Source: Candidatus Heimdallarchaeum endolithica (lineage in GTDB: Archaea > Asgardarchaeota > Heimdallarchaeia > Heimdallarchaeales > Heimdallarchaeaceae). From it: a stretch of 64,000 nucleotides of DNA. Below, one piece after another: positions 1-8,977 of this stretch. Every line of letters starts with the position of its first letter. The first letter of the stretch is position 1. The stretch is taken from assembly GCA_021513715.1 (NCBI GenBank), contig CP084167.1, positions 846,117-910,116 on the forward strand, written 5' to 3'. The position numbers were made by a program, and so were the translations under genes. The notes under the pieces are model-generated. The model worked only from the letters and a program-made list of their open reading frames with translations. It made no database searches and was not told where the DNA came from.

Positions 1-1005
1 AAGAATATTATAAAATTCTTCAAATTTCTTATTAAATAAACTGAAATTTCCCTCATCATCAATTAACAACAAACCTGTTGATGCTGTCTCAAAAATCGCT
101 TCAAGTTTAAGTTTTTCTTCCAATAGTTCTTCATTTTTTCGTTCAACAATCATAGATAATTCTGAACTTGTCTCTCTTAGTTCTTTTTCTCGTTTTACAT
201 GCTTAGTAATATCAGTGGCAACACCTAAAGCAACTGTTTCTCCATTTGGTAATTTAATAGGGATTTTTCTTACTTCTATTGTTCTTTTTTCACCAAAAGC
301 ATCTGTAAAAGAACTTATTGTTTTTATTCTACTTTTCGTATCTATAACTTTCCTATCAGATTCTAGAAAATAGTCAGTATCACTCTTTACAGGCTGAATA
401 TCGTGCTGAATAGAACCTTCAATCTCATCAATTAAGAGATCAAAACTTTCTGCTAAAGCTTTATTAGCTAATAAAAATCTTCCTTCTTTATTCTTTACAA
501 AAATCATCTGTGGAACTTGATCTATCACTTCTCTTAGAATATTTTTGTTAAATTCTAATTCCTTTATCTCCTCTTTGTTCAAAGAAACAGATGTAGCAAT
601 AGCAAAGTGACAATTACTAGAAGTATTAAAGATGAGTTTTAGTTTTACTGGTATTTTTTCTTCTTTTACACAAATAGATGATTCAATAGAAAAAGCACTC
701 TTTTTTGAATCAGCTATTTTTAGGAAATAATCAATATTTTCTGTTTTGTTTATGTCCACAAAGTACTCATTCATCTTTTTTCCAAGAATTGTGGATTGTT
801 TATTTCCAATAATTTCCTCTGCTTTTTGGTTTACATAAAGAATTGTCAAATCATTATTAAAAACAAAAACTGCTTCCTCTAAATTATCAAAGCATGATAA
901 TATAACATCGACATTAAACTTTATTTCATTGTTTCTATTCAACTTATGTTCTGTTTTCCTTTTGTCCTTGTTTGATATTTCATCTTTGTGAAAAAGATTA
1001 CTCAA
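1..1005 (-). CDS. PAS-domain sensor protein, C-terminal part cut off by the window edge
   Basis: Translating the minus strand gives an open frame of 335 codons running off the left edge. It holds a PAS domain (about residues 35-110, with an I-L-Y-V-N-Q core and the motif GNKQSTILGKKM), a second PAS/PAC unit (about 145-250, ending DITKH), a charged helix, and the start of a third PAS domain. PAS domains bind ligands or sense redox and usually sit before a histidine kinase. The kinase part, if present, lies outside the window, so the output function is not seen. The start is read as TTG two bases after the stop of the response regulator gene, as no ATG precedes the first PAS domain. The tight spacing suggests a two-component pair in one operon. 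Confidence 0.75.
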   Translation of the reverse strand, partial: MSNLFHKDEISNKDKRKTEHKLNRNNEIKFNVDVILSCFDNLEEAVFVFNNDLTILYVNQKAEEIIGNKQSTILGKKMNEYFVDINKTENIDYFLKIADSKKSAFSIESSICVKEEKIPVKLKLIFNTSSNCHFAIATSVSLNKEEIKELEFNKNILREVIDQVPQMIFVKNKEGRFLLANKALAESFDLLIDEIEGSIQHDIQPVKSDTDYFLESDRKVIDTKSRIKTISSFTDAFGEKRTIEVRKIPIKLPNGETVALGVATDITKHVKREKELRETSSELSMIVERKNEELLEEKLKLEAIFETASTGLLLIDDEGNFSLFNKKFEEFYNIL

Positions 1006-1007
1006 AA

Positions 1008-1913
1008 TTATTCACCTTGAATAGGTAAGATAGTCAATATTTCTTCCCATGCTTTTTTAATATCCCATTTTTCATCATTTTTAATTTTATCTGAATATGG
1101 AGCTAGAATTTCTTCCATTCTTTTAGTTATTATGTAATCAATTCTTGGGGCAATTACTACAAGCATAAATGGAATTTGCTGAGATAAACTTTCAAAGTCT
1201 TCATAAGCATCAATATAAATATAACAAGCCATACCAATATTTTCTAGAAATAAAGGTACTCCTTGAGGATTTGTTACTTTCAATTCTCCATATACAGAAA
1301 TAATTGTTTGAAAGATTTGAACTCCTAAACTGTCTAATTCAATTTGCTGTTCTATTTTTTTTGGAAAATAATCTACAGGTTGAGGACCTAACACATCGTG
1401 CCACTTAATTAGCAATAAAAAAACTGTATCCCTGGAATAACTAGATATAGCATCATGTGCCATCAAATTTTGGCTTAACTCTAGAGTTATTTTTTTCTTT
1501 AATTCTTCTCTGATCTGATGATTTAACTTTCTTTTAGCTAACTTTCCTTCAACTATTGCAATCAAATCTTCTTCTTTGAAAGGTTTAATAATATAGTCAT
1601 CTATTCCTAAAGACTTACCATATCTTACTGACTCAGGATCACTTTTAGCAGTGAGAAATACAAATGGAATATCAAAAAATCTCTTATCTCTTGATATTTT
1701 TTCATATAAAGAATAGCCATCCATTCCTGGCATCATTATGTCACAAAGAATAAGATCAGGAGGATGTGTTAGATTTTCTAACAAGCTTAATGCTTCAGCT
1801 GCATTCTGAGCTAAGACTGGAAAATAGTCATACATCGATAAAATATTATCTAATAAATACAATATTTGCTTATTATCATCAATAATTAAAATCGTTCCTT
1901 TCAAATTATCCAA
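1008..1913 (-). CDS. Response regulator: CheY-like receiver domain plus C-terminal longin/roadblock-like domain
   Basis: Residues 8-125 form a receiver domain: acidic pair in IIDDN, phospho-acceptor Asp in LILCDIMMPGMDGY, Thr/Ala in FLTAKSD, and Lys in IIKPFKEED. It should accept phosphate from a histidine kinase, plausibly the PAS protein encoded two bases downstream. The other 170 residues are not a DNA-binding domain. They begin with a strand motif (LLLIKWHDVLGPQPVDYFP) followed by alternating strands and helices ending in VVIAPRID, which resembles longin/roadblock-type modules common in Asgard proteins. That assignment is by pattern only. Output is therefore likely protein-protein or GTPase control rather than transcription. 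The start is TTG at 1913; no ATG lies before the receiver domain. Confidence 0.8.
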   Translation of the reverse strand: MDNLKGTILIIDDNKQILYLLDNILSMYDYFPVLAQNAAEALSLLENLTHPPDLILCDIMMPGMDGYSLYEKISRDKRFFDIPFVFLTAKSDPESVRYGKSLGIDDYIIKPFKEEDLIAIVEGKLAKRKLNHQIREELKKKITLELSQNLMAHDAISSYSRDTVFLLLIKWHDVLGPQPVDYFPKKIEQQIELDSLGVQIFQTIISVYGELKVTNPQGVPLFLENIGMACYIYIDAYEDFESLSQQIPFMLVVIAPRIDYIITKRMEEILAPYSDKIKNDEKWDIKKAWEEILTILPIQGE

Positions 1914-2008
1914 TTTAGGTAATAGAACTATGTAAAATAAAATTTTTGCTTGTGCTAGTCATTTAAAATTTAATTTAAAAAATTTTAAAAGTACAATTGG
2001 AAAACAAC

Positions 2009-3403
2009 TCAAATATTCAAAACTACTAAAATTATTGAATATACTAAACTTATTACTCCCATTATAATAATCAAGGGAAAAATTTTCTTGAAATAATCTT
2101 TGAATGTGAACTCTATTCCTTCCCTCTTTAAAATATCTAGAGACATTAGAATAGTTACACTTCCTAATGGGGTAAGTGCTCCTCCAATGTTATCAGCCAA
2201 GATTAAACTTACCCATGTACCCCTGAGAATAGGAACAGGAACAGTATTAGATATTGAAATAAAAATGTAAGAGAAAATGAGAGCTGCACTTGTATTATTT
2301 AGAAATCCTGCTAAAGGGATTCCCATAATTATAAAAAATATTACAACTAAAATCTGTGATACTGTTGGTGAGAAATTCAGATTAAAGAAAATTAGAATTA
2401 ATTTAGACAAAGGAACAAGAGCTCCTGAAGCAGCAAATATCCCCATAAGTGTGAAAAGCATTACAAAAAAGGTTATCATTTCCCATTCTACTCCATGTTC
2501 TACATATTTTTTCAATGTTGAATTAAAAATAAAAACTCCAACTACAGCTACAATAAAAGCTATTGTTCCTACATCCAATCCCAATACAGAGGATAATAAA
2601 AATCCACCAAAGAGAAGAATTAACAACCCAAAAGATTTCCAAACTTTAACCTTACTTTCTACACTAGACCAAGGGTTAATTCTTGCAATTTGACTTTTTT
2701 TATCTCTATCTATTTTTTTGTTTATTTCTTTTTTGAAAATATAGTAAAAGTATCCATAAGCTACAAAGAATAAAATTAATGAAAGTGGTAACATTAAAGC
2801 AGTGAAGCCTATAAAACTTATTCTATAGGGATAAAGACTAAAGAATATAATGTTAGGAATAGATGAAACAGGAGTAGGCATACCTCCAATAATTGTATTA
2901 ATACCAACAAATAAAACGAATGGAAGGGGATTAACATCGAGCTGCTTGCAAATAACAATGGTTAAAGATCCCAACAAAATTATTGCAGAAAGATTATCAA
3001 AAAACATGCTAATGAAAAATGTTAACCCTCCAATAGAAAAGAAAAGCATTTTGGGATTTCCTTTTGTTAATTTTATTATGTAGAGTGAGATAAAGTCAAA
3101 AAAACCTGAATCTTTTATTAATTGAACGATAATACTTACTGAAAAGATAATCATTATTGCTTCTACATTCACCAAATCTGAAATGGCTTCAATAAAATGA
3201 GGATGTTCATCTTCAATACTATATCCGAGATTTACTTCAAGGAGATTTTCCCAATCCATTAAGAAAAAAAACACCATAATCGACAAAATTGTTCCTAAGG
3301 CTGTTACTTTCAAGGAATCAAAATTTTCGTTCATTAGTCCTGCAATTGTTCCTAGAACAATAATTGTAATAATTATTGAGCCTAATAACGATAGTACTGC
3401 CAC
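2009..3403 (-). CDS. NhaD/ArsB-type ion permease, paralogue 1
   Basis: A polytopic membrane protein of the ion transporter superfamily (COG1055; NhaD Na+/H+ antiporters, ArsB). It has about eleven hydrophobic helices, the conserved FDNLSAIILLGSLTIV segment, a PTPVSSIPNIIFF motif and a second half-repeat with FLNNTSAALIFSYI and NIGGALTPLGSVTIL. The substrate is not fixed by sequence; Na+/H+ exchange or anion transport are both possible. I take the start as GTG at 3403: AGGTGA lies five bases before it, and the protein then aligns residue for residue with the start of the paralogue at 3642-5030. An upstream in-frame GTG at 3412 overlaps that ribosome site. The 230-base gap to the upstream gene suggests its own promoter (AT-rich TATA-like stretch near 3516-3525). 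Confidence 0.85.
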   Translation of the reverse strand: MAVLSLLGSIIITIIVLGTIAGLMNENFDSLKVTALGTILSIMVFFFLMDWENLLEVNLGYSIEDEHPHFIEAISDLVNVEAIMIIFSVSIIVQLIKDSGFFDFISLYIIKLTKGNPKMLFFSIGGLTFFISMFFDNLSAIILLGSLTIVICKQLDVNPLPFVLFVGINTIIGGMPTPVSSIPNIIFFSLYPYRISFIGFTALMLPLSLILFFVAYGYFYYIFKKEINKKIDRDKKSQIARINPWSSVESKVKVWKSFGLLILLFGGFLLSSVLGLDVGTIAFIVAVVGVFIFNSTLKKYVEHGVEWEMITFFVMLFTLMGIFAASGALVPLSKLILIFFNLNFSPTVSQILVVIFFIIMGIPLAGFLNNTSAALIFSYIFISISNTVPVPILRGTWVSLILADNIGGALTPLGSVTILMSLDILKREGIEFTFKDYFKKIFPLIIIMGVISLVYSIILVVLNI

Positions 3404-3641
3404 GATTATCACCTAAAGTGTTAATATTGTGTTGAATATTTTCATACATTTTTATCGCTTGAAAGTAAACTGATTTTATGCATTAAATTAAGTTTCCAAT
3501 CCCTAAAATGTATTATTTTATATATTTTTTTTATTTTTTGATTAGCACAAAAAAGATACAATATGTTAATTTTTTATAGAATGCTTCTTTAAAAATATAG
3601 AAAAAGGAGTGTTATTATAGGATCTAAAGAATTTTTTAAGA

Positions 3642-5030
3642 TTAAGAACCTGATAATATGAGAATTATTGAATAACCAATACTGAGCAATGCAAATGTTA
3701 AAGTCAAAGGTAAGGTTTTCTTAACATAATCCATAAAAGTGATTTTATATCCTTCTCTATTTAATATCTCGAGAGCCATCAATATAGTAATACTTCCTAA
3801 TGGAGTTAAAGCTCCTCCGATATTTCCACCTAATACAAAAGCTATCCATGTCCCTTTACCTATAGTTGTTGAAACAGAAGCTACCATAGTTGTGAAAATA
3901 TATGAGAAAATTAAAGCTGCTGAAGAACCGTTAAGAAACCCAGTAATTGGAAGACCAATTAAACCTATAATTAGTGCAACTAGTATCTGAGCTGATTTAG
4001 GTGATATATTTAGATTAAAAATAGAAATGAATAGATTAGCTATAGGTTGTAAAGCTCCTGAACCAGCAAGAACACCCATTAAAACAAATAAAGCAACAAA
4101 GAATACTATCATTTCCCATTCTATTCCTGAATGAATAAATTTCTTTAACTGCTTATTAAATAGGAATAATCCAAAAACTGCTACAATTAAAGCAATTGTT
4201 GCTACATCCAAACCTATAACTGAAGAAAGGAGGAATCCTGCGAAAAGAATAACTAAAAGTCCAATTGATTTATATACTTGACTTCTTTCGTCAATTCCTG
4301 ACCAAGGATTAATTCTTGCGATTTGTTTTTGTTTTTCTTCTGGGATCTTAATGAATATATCTTTCTTAAATATGAGAAAGAAGTAGAGAGAAGATAAGAG
4401 GAAAAATAGCAAAGCAATTGGAAACATTAAGCCTGTAAATTTTATAAATGTCATATCTCCTTCATACAAGCTGTAAAATATTATATTTGGTAGAGATGAA
4501 ACAGGAGTAGGTAATCCTCCAATTATAGTATTAATACCAACAAATAAAACAAATGGAATGGGATTTAAATCTAATTGCTCACAAATAACCACTGTTAAAG
4601 AACCTAGTAGAATTATTGCAGAAAGATTATCAAAAAACATGCTTATGAAGAAAGTTAATCCTCCTAGAGCAATAATAAGTTTCTTTGGATCTCCTTTTGT
4701 TAATTTCACAATAGAGAGCGAGACAAAATCGAAGAATCCTGCTTCTTTTGTCAAAGAAACAATCACACTTACTGAAAAAATAATTAATATTGCTTCTACA
4801 TTTATCATTTCAGCAATAGCTTCTAAATAATTCTCAGGAACATATTCATGGCTAGTGTTTTCTAGTAACAATTTATGCCAATCAGTAAAAAAGAAAAACA
4901 GAACCATTACTATCGATGCGCCAGTTACTGTTATTTTTGTAGTGTCAACACCTTCTATCATTAAAGCAATTATAGTTGCAAGTACAGTGACAGATATTAA
5001 TATTATTCCTATTATTTCCACTACAGCCAT
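3642..5030 (-). CDS. NhaD/ArsB-type ion permease, paralogue 2
   Basis: Close paralogue of the 2009-3403 gene, same length and topology: FDNLSAIILLGSLTVV, GGLPTPVSSLPNIIFYSLY, FLNGSSAALIFSYIF and NIGGALTPLGSITILMAL. The two probably arose by tandem duplication and have since diverged (roughly 60% identical by eye). ATG start with AAGGAA ten bases before it. It lies 21 bases downstream of the universal-stress-protein gene, so the two are likely co-transcribed. Usp domains fused to or encoded beside cation/proton transporters are a known arrangement and suggest nucleotide-dependent or stress-dependent control of transport. Ion specificity cannot be read from the sequence. Confidence 0.85.
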   Translation of the reverse strand: MAVVEIIGIILISVTVLATIIALMIEGVDTTKITVTGASIVMVLFFFFTDWHKLLLENTSHEYVPENYLEAIAEMINVEAILIIFSVSVIVSLTKEAGFFDFVSLSIVKLTKGDPKKLIIALGGLTFFISMFFDNLSAIILLGSLTVVICEQLDLNPIPFVLFVGINTIIGGLPTPVSSLPNIIFYSLYEGDMTFIKFTGLMFPIALLFFLLSSLYFFLIFKKDIFIKIPEEKQKQIARINPWSGIDERSQVYKSIGLLVILFAGFLLSSVIGLDVATIALIVAVFGLFLFNKQLKKFIHSGIEWEMIVFFVALFVLMGVLAGSGALQPIANLFISIFNLNISPKSAQILVALIIGLIGLPITGFLNGSSAALIFSYIFTTMVASVSTTIGKGTWIAFVLGGNIGGALTPLGSITILMALEILNREGYKITFMDYVKKTLPLTLTFALLSIGYSIILILSGS

Positions 5031-5051
5031 AAACTATTCCTTCTCAGCGAT

Positions 5052-6770
5052 TTATTCGAAATTATCAGTTTTTACTTCCTCTTCTTGTTCTTCTTCTATT
5101 TCTTTAGAATCTTTTGTCTTTTCTTTTTCTGATGACTTTGAAGTTTCAACTTTTTCTTTTTCTTCTTTTAATTCTGCTTCTTCTGAAAGTTCTGATATAA
5201 TCTTTTCTTTGATTATTGTTTTTGGCTCTTTAAGTTCTCTTTTCAACTCGTATTTTATTTCTTCTTTAATCTCTTCCTTAATCTCTTCCTTAATCTCTTC
5301 CTTAAGTAAAGATAATTCGTCTTTAGAAAAGTCTTTCATTATTTCTTTCTTTAGCTCTTTCTTGGGGGCTTCTTTAATTTCTTTCTTTAGCTCTTCCTTA
5401 ATCTCTTCCTTAATCTCTGCTTTTATTTCTTCTTTAATCTCTTCTTTCTCATCTACTTTATCCATAATTAACTCCTCTTGAATCTCTTCTTTTTCCTCTT
5501 TTTCCTCTTCTTCCTCTTTTTCCTCTTCTTCCTCTTCTTCCTCTTCTTTTTCTTTCTTTAGTTCACTTTTCTTCTTTCCTTCTTTTACTTGTTTTTTTTC
5601 TTCTTTAGTCTCTTTTTCTTCTTCTTTTTTTTCCAAATCTTTTTTCTCTTTTGTTTCCTCTATACCAAATAGTTCTCGCTTTACTTCCTTTTTAATCTCT
5701 TCTTTTACTGTTTCTCCTATATCTATTTTCTTGGATGTAGTTTCTTCTTTAGGAACGACTTCACTAGAAACAACTTTTTCTTCTTTTTTCTTTATATCTT
5801 CTGTAATAATTAAAAGAGGAACAATAACATCAGGATCACTCAACAAATCGATAAAAAGACCATATAAATTAGCTAATTTAGATGGAAGATAAATGATTAG
5901 CAATCCTAAATCTTTACCAAAACTAATCATTTGATTTTTCAATTCTTCATGATCTGAAAGGGAAAGAATTTCGAAATCTACAAATCGTTGTGAATCTTCA
6001 AAAACTACTTGATTTGCACGTTCAAATTTATTTAATTCTTCTTTTTGTTTTGCTATAAGTTCTACAAATTCTTCATCATTTAAATCCTGGTACAAATATC
6101 TATTTAACAAAAACATACAATGAATGTTTGCATTTTTTATGCTAAATTGAATAGATTTCTCTATTAAATACGATAATCTGCTTAAACTCCCAGTCACAAT
6201 ACCGATATGTTTCCACAAATATTCAGTATTTAGCTCCTGACTTTCAACTATCAATACAGGAACATCGTTTTCTTCTAAAAGATAATTAAAAACATCACCC
6301 ATTACTTCTATTTTTGCTTCTTCTTTCTCTTCTTCTTGTTTCACCTTGATACTTTTTTTCATGCCAATAAAGGAAGAAGGAACAACAATTAAATCATAAG
6401 TTGAAGCGTATATAATTGCTGAGATGATGTTTTTTAGACCATCAAGATCTTCAACTACATGACCTTTTATATTAAAGAGTTTGCTTGATAGATGCTCATA
6501 TGCGAAAGATAGAGCTTCATCGTATTGTTCTTTATTTGTATCTTCTTTGGAATAAAAACAGATAACGTCTACTGTTGCTTGGAAAAACAATCTGAGTTCT
6601 TCTGCAAGTAAAACAACAGTACGAGATTTTTTGGAACCATCAATAAGAACTAATACACTTTTTATTGGTTTAGCAGAAGGATCAACTGAAGGAAGAAGGT
6701 TTGCAAACTTCTTTTTCTGCTCTTCAATAGTCTCCTTTTGCACTTCTATTTTATCTTGATGATTGGACAT
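5052..6770 (-). CDS. Universal stress protein domain(s) with a long Lys/Glu-rich helical tail
   Basis: The N-terminal part reads as a UspA-like Rossmann domain: SVLVLIDGSKKSR, a long helix, DVICFY, a second lobe with DLIVVPSSF and DVPVLIVES. A weaker second Usp-like half follows (HIGIVTGSLSRLSYL to DPDVIVPLLIITED). The last 250 residues are almost only K, E and some I, with repeated EEIKEEIKEEIK and runs of seven or more Glu; this pattern favours a single alpha-helix or coiled coil. A signal sequence or membrane segment is not seen. I prefer ATG 6770 because GAGAGG lies seven bases before it; ATG 6863 and TTG 6878 are in frame upstream and fit the TATA box better, so the start is unsure. It is transcribed with the downstream permease gene. 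Confidence 0.7.
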   Translation of the reverse strand: MSNHQDKIEVQKETIEEQKKKFANLLPSVDPSAKPIKSVLVLIDGSKKSRTVVLLAEELRLFFQATVDVICFYSKEDTNKEQYDEALSFAYEHLSSKLFNIKGHVVEDLDGLKNIISAIIYASTYDLIVVPSSFIGMKKSIKVKQEEEKEEAKIEVMGDVFNYLLEENDVPVLIVESQELNTEYLWKHIGIVTGSLSRLSYLIEKSIQFSIKNANIHCMFLLNRYLYQDLNDEEFVELIAKQKEELNKFERANQVVFEDSQRFVDFEILSLSDHEELKNQMISFGKDLGLLIIYLPSKLANLYGLFIDLLSDPDVIVPLLIITEDIKKKEEKVVSSEVVPKEETTSKKIDIGETVKEEIKKEVKRELFGIEETKEKKDLEKKEEEKETKEEKKQVKEGKKKSELKKEKEEEEEEEEEKEEEEEKEEKEEIQEELIMDKVDEKEEIKEEIKAEIKEEIKEELKKEIKEAPKKELKKEIMKDFSKDELSLLKEEIKEEIKEEIKEEIKYELKRELKEPKTIIKEKIISELSEEAELKEEKEKVETSKSSEKEKTKDSKEIEEEQEEEVKTDNFE

Positions 6771-6903
6771 ACGAATTCCTCTCTCTATGCTTTTTATTTT
6801 TTCTTTTTGATTTTTAAACATCTCGAAATCGGTTAGTATATTGGCGTCAATACATTTTTTCATAAAATAAGAAAACAAGAGGTTTAACTGAAAAAAATGG
6901 GAA

Positions 6904-6914
6904 CATATAAATAA
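6904..6914 (-). promoter_or_regulatory. TATA-box promoter for the Usp-permease operon
   Basis: The minus strand reads TTATTTATATG, a good archaeal TATA box in the gap between the aldo-keto reductase stop and the Usp gene. A start about 25 bases on would fall near 6880, giving a leader of about 110 bases to ATG 6770, or nearly none to the upstream TTG/ATG choices. Confidence 0.45.
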
Positions 6915-6945
6915 TAAATTTTTTCTTCTTACTAAAAGAAATAAA

Positions 6946-8049
6946 TTAACTGAAGGCTGATTCTAGTTCTTCTTGTGTTGCAGGAGGAACTGTCGCTACT
7001 TTTAGATTCTCTTTAATATGTTCTTCTTCTTTCATACCAACCAAAGTTGAAACAATACGTGTGTGAGCAGAACGAGAATATTGTATAGCTTGTTGAGCTT
7101 TTGTCATTAGAAGAGAAAATTTGGGTTGAACAGTTGATTTGAACACTTGTCCTTGAAGTAAGGAAACAGAAGAGAATAAATACAGGTCAAACTGTTTTGC
7201 AGCTTCAGCCAAAGAATATTTAGTATTTTCAATGTACTGGTTTTTTAAACTTACAGCTTGATGGTATATGAAATTCAATGGGACTTGAATAAAACGAAAA
7301 CCGTGATTGTCGCCACCAACTTTTTTAGCAATATTAACTACTTTTTCTAATTGCAAATAATGAGGATGTTTATCTTGAACTCTTAAACTGTCCCAAGTTG
7401 CTAAACCGTACCACCTAATTTTGTTGATATCTCTCATTCTTTCAAAGAAAGAGAAAGCAGCTTCAAGTTTATCATAAAATTCACTTGGAGTTACATAATC
7501 TAGTTGTGACTCTGCTGCATTATGAAGATATAATAGATCTATAGTAGATACTCTTAGGTTTTTCAATGACTGTTCTAACTGAAATTCAAGAAAAGAAGGT
7601 GACATTGAGTGTATTCCACCAACAATATCTTCTTTTCTGCAAACATAGCGGTGAATAAGCTCCTCAAATATATATTCATTTAATTTTCCATAATATTTTT
7701 CTTCAGAAGGAGCTATATATCCATTTTTTGTAGAAATAAAAATTTGTTCTCTGGTTATTGCTTCCTCTGAAATTAACTCTTGCAGAGCATTACCTATCTC
7801 TCTTTCTGCTCTCTGGTTTCTGTAATTTATTGCTGTATCTATAACATTTATTGCTCCTGACTTAATGCAAGTTTTAACAGCGTTTCTTACTTTAATGTCA
7901 TCCTCCTCTGTTGGTTGTCCAAGATAAGTTCCTAAACCAATAGAACTTAAGTGGAGGTTAAATACTTCTCTAAAATGCTGTGGATGAATATTTTTGCCGG
8001 ATATAGCTTGCTCTTTATACAAGTTTGTGCCTTCTTCTGTAGCAAACAT
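6946..8049 (-). CDS. Aldo/keto reductase family oxidoreductase
   Basis: TIM-barrel NAD(P)H-dependent oxidoreductase of the AKR superfamily. The catalytic tetrad is visible: Asp and Tyr in DTAINYRNQRAEREIG, Lys in ISTKNGY, and His in DLLYLHNAAES. SVSLLQGQ and the later AHTRIVSTLVGMKEEEHIKENL match the cofactor-binding end of the barrel. At 367 residues it is longer than typical 300-330-residue members; an insertion sits between the Lys and His strands (YYGKLNEYIFEELIHR region). The carbonyl substrate cannot be inferred. ATG start at 8049. It is a single gene, divergent from the sirtuin gene and followed by the Usp operon promoter. Confidence 0.9.
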   Translation of the reverse strand: MFATEEGTNLYKEQAISGKNIHPQHFREVFNLHLSSIGLGTYLGQPTEEDDIKVRNAVKTCIKSGAINVIDTAINYRNQRAEREIGNALQELISEEAITREQIFISTKNGYIAPSEEKYYGKLNEYIFEELIHRYVCRKEDIVGGIHSMSPSFLEFQLEQSLKNLRVSTIDLLYLHNAAESQLDYVTPSEFYDKLEAAFSFFERMRDINKIRWYGLATWDSLRVQDKHPHYLQLEKVVNIAKKVGGDNHGFRFIQVPLNFIYHQAVSLKNQYIENTKYSLAEAAKQFDLYLFSSVSLLQGQVFKSTVQPKFSLLMTKAQQAIQYSRSAHTRIVSTLVGMKEEEHIKENLKVATVPPATQEELESAFS

Positions 8050-8207
8050 AAAACTACTTTTGTTTTTTTTCTATAAAAGTCTTGTTCAAAACAAAAAAAG
8101 CAAATTGCTAAAAAATTAAGTCAAAACAAAAGACTTATCAAATTTTTTCTCAAATTAAATAAAGAAAGCAATTAGAAGATTGAAATTTCTATCAAAAGGT
8201 AAATTTA

Positions 8208-8975
8208 ATGAAGAAAAGCTACTTAGAAGTCAAAGCAAGGTTGATTGCAGAAAAAATTCTACAAGCAAAGCACTTTATTGTTTTAACGGGTGCAGGAATT
8301 AGTACAGAGTCAGGAATACCAGACTATAGGGGTGATAATGGAAGATACAAAATTAGAGCACAAGGTAAAGAAGTGAAAGTAAAACCATTAGAGGAATTTA
8401 AGCCAAATCCTGCACACTATGCGCTAGTTAGATTGCAAGATTTAGGTTTGATAAAATTCATCATATCTCAAAATATAGATGGATTACATATTAAATCTGG
8501 AATTAAGAAATCAATAATAGCAGAAATACACGGAAATTACTCAATACTTAAGTGTATAGAATGTGATTCAAGGTTTACCAAAAAAGAAATGAAGTGGGAT
8601 AATAAAAAATATGGTTGGGGAGCAAGAAGCGCAGAACCTAGCCCTGAACAACCTAAATGTCCAATTTGTGGTGGAAGATTAATTTCTTCAATTGTTAACT
8701 TTAGAGAACCTATGCCTGAAAAAGAGATGAAGTTAGCTAAAGAACATTCCAAAAAATGTGACTTAATGCTTGTTATTGGAACTAGTTTAAGAGTTTCACC
8801 TGCTAACACTCTTCCACGTATTGCAGAGAAAAATGGTTCAGAAGTTTTTATTATTAACCTTAAACCAACAGGATTGGATAACATACTAAAAAATGAAAGA
8901 ATAAAAGCTAAAGCAGGAGAAATCTTACCCCTAATTGTTGATTATGTAGAAGAGATGATAAAAAATAGCAGTTAA
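8208..8975 (+). CDS. Sir2-family NAD-dependent protein deacylase, SIRT6/SIRT7-like
   Basis: Removes acyl groups from lysines using NAD+. Motifs in order: GAGISTESGIPDYRG (NAD site), SQNIDGLH with the following HG of EIHGNYSIL (catalytic His), zinc-binding pairs CIEC and CPICGG, VIGTSLRVSPANTLP, and IINLKPTGLD. The region between the zinc site and the end (VNFREPMPEKEMKLAKEH, then the NL-P pattern and LKPT-LD) follows the class IV (SIRT6/7) pattern rather than that of bacterial CobB. Length 255, usual for a catalytic core alone. Start ATG with AAAGGT upstream. Probable targets in archaea are chromatin proteins or metabolic enzymes; nothing here identifies them. Convergent with the Bax1 gene, only two bases between stops. 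Confidence 0.92.
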   Translation: MKKSYLEVKARLIAEKILQAKHFIVLTGAGISTESGIPDYRGDNGRYKIRAQGKEVKVKPLEEFKPNPAHYALVRLQDLGLIKFIISQNIDGLHIKSGIKKSIIAEIHGNYSILKCIECDSRFTKKEMKWDNKKYGWGARSAEPSPEQPKCPICGGRLISSIVNFREPMPEKEMKLAKEHSKKCDLMLVIGTSLRVSPANTLPRIAEKNGSEVFIINLKPTGLDNILKNERIKAKAGEILPLIVDYVEEMIKNSS

Positions 8976-8977
8976 AG

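Noticed and set aside
4855..5481. Ser-rich open frame opposite the Lys/Glu tail
   Set aside because: It is the complement of Glu/Lys codons and has no ribosome site or family.
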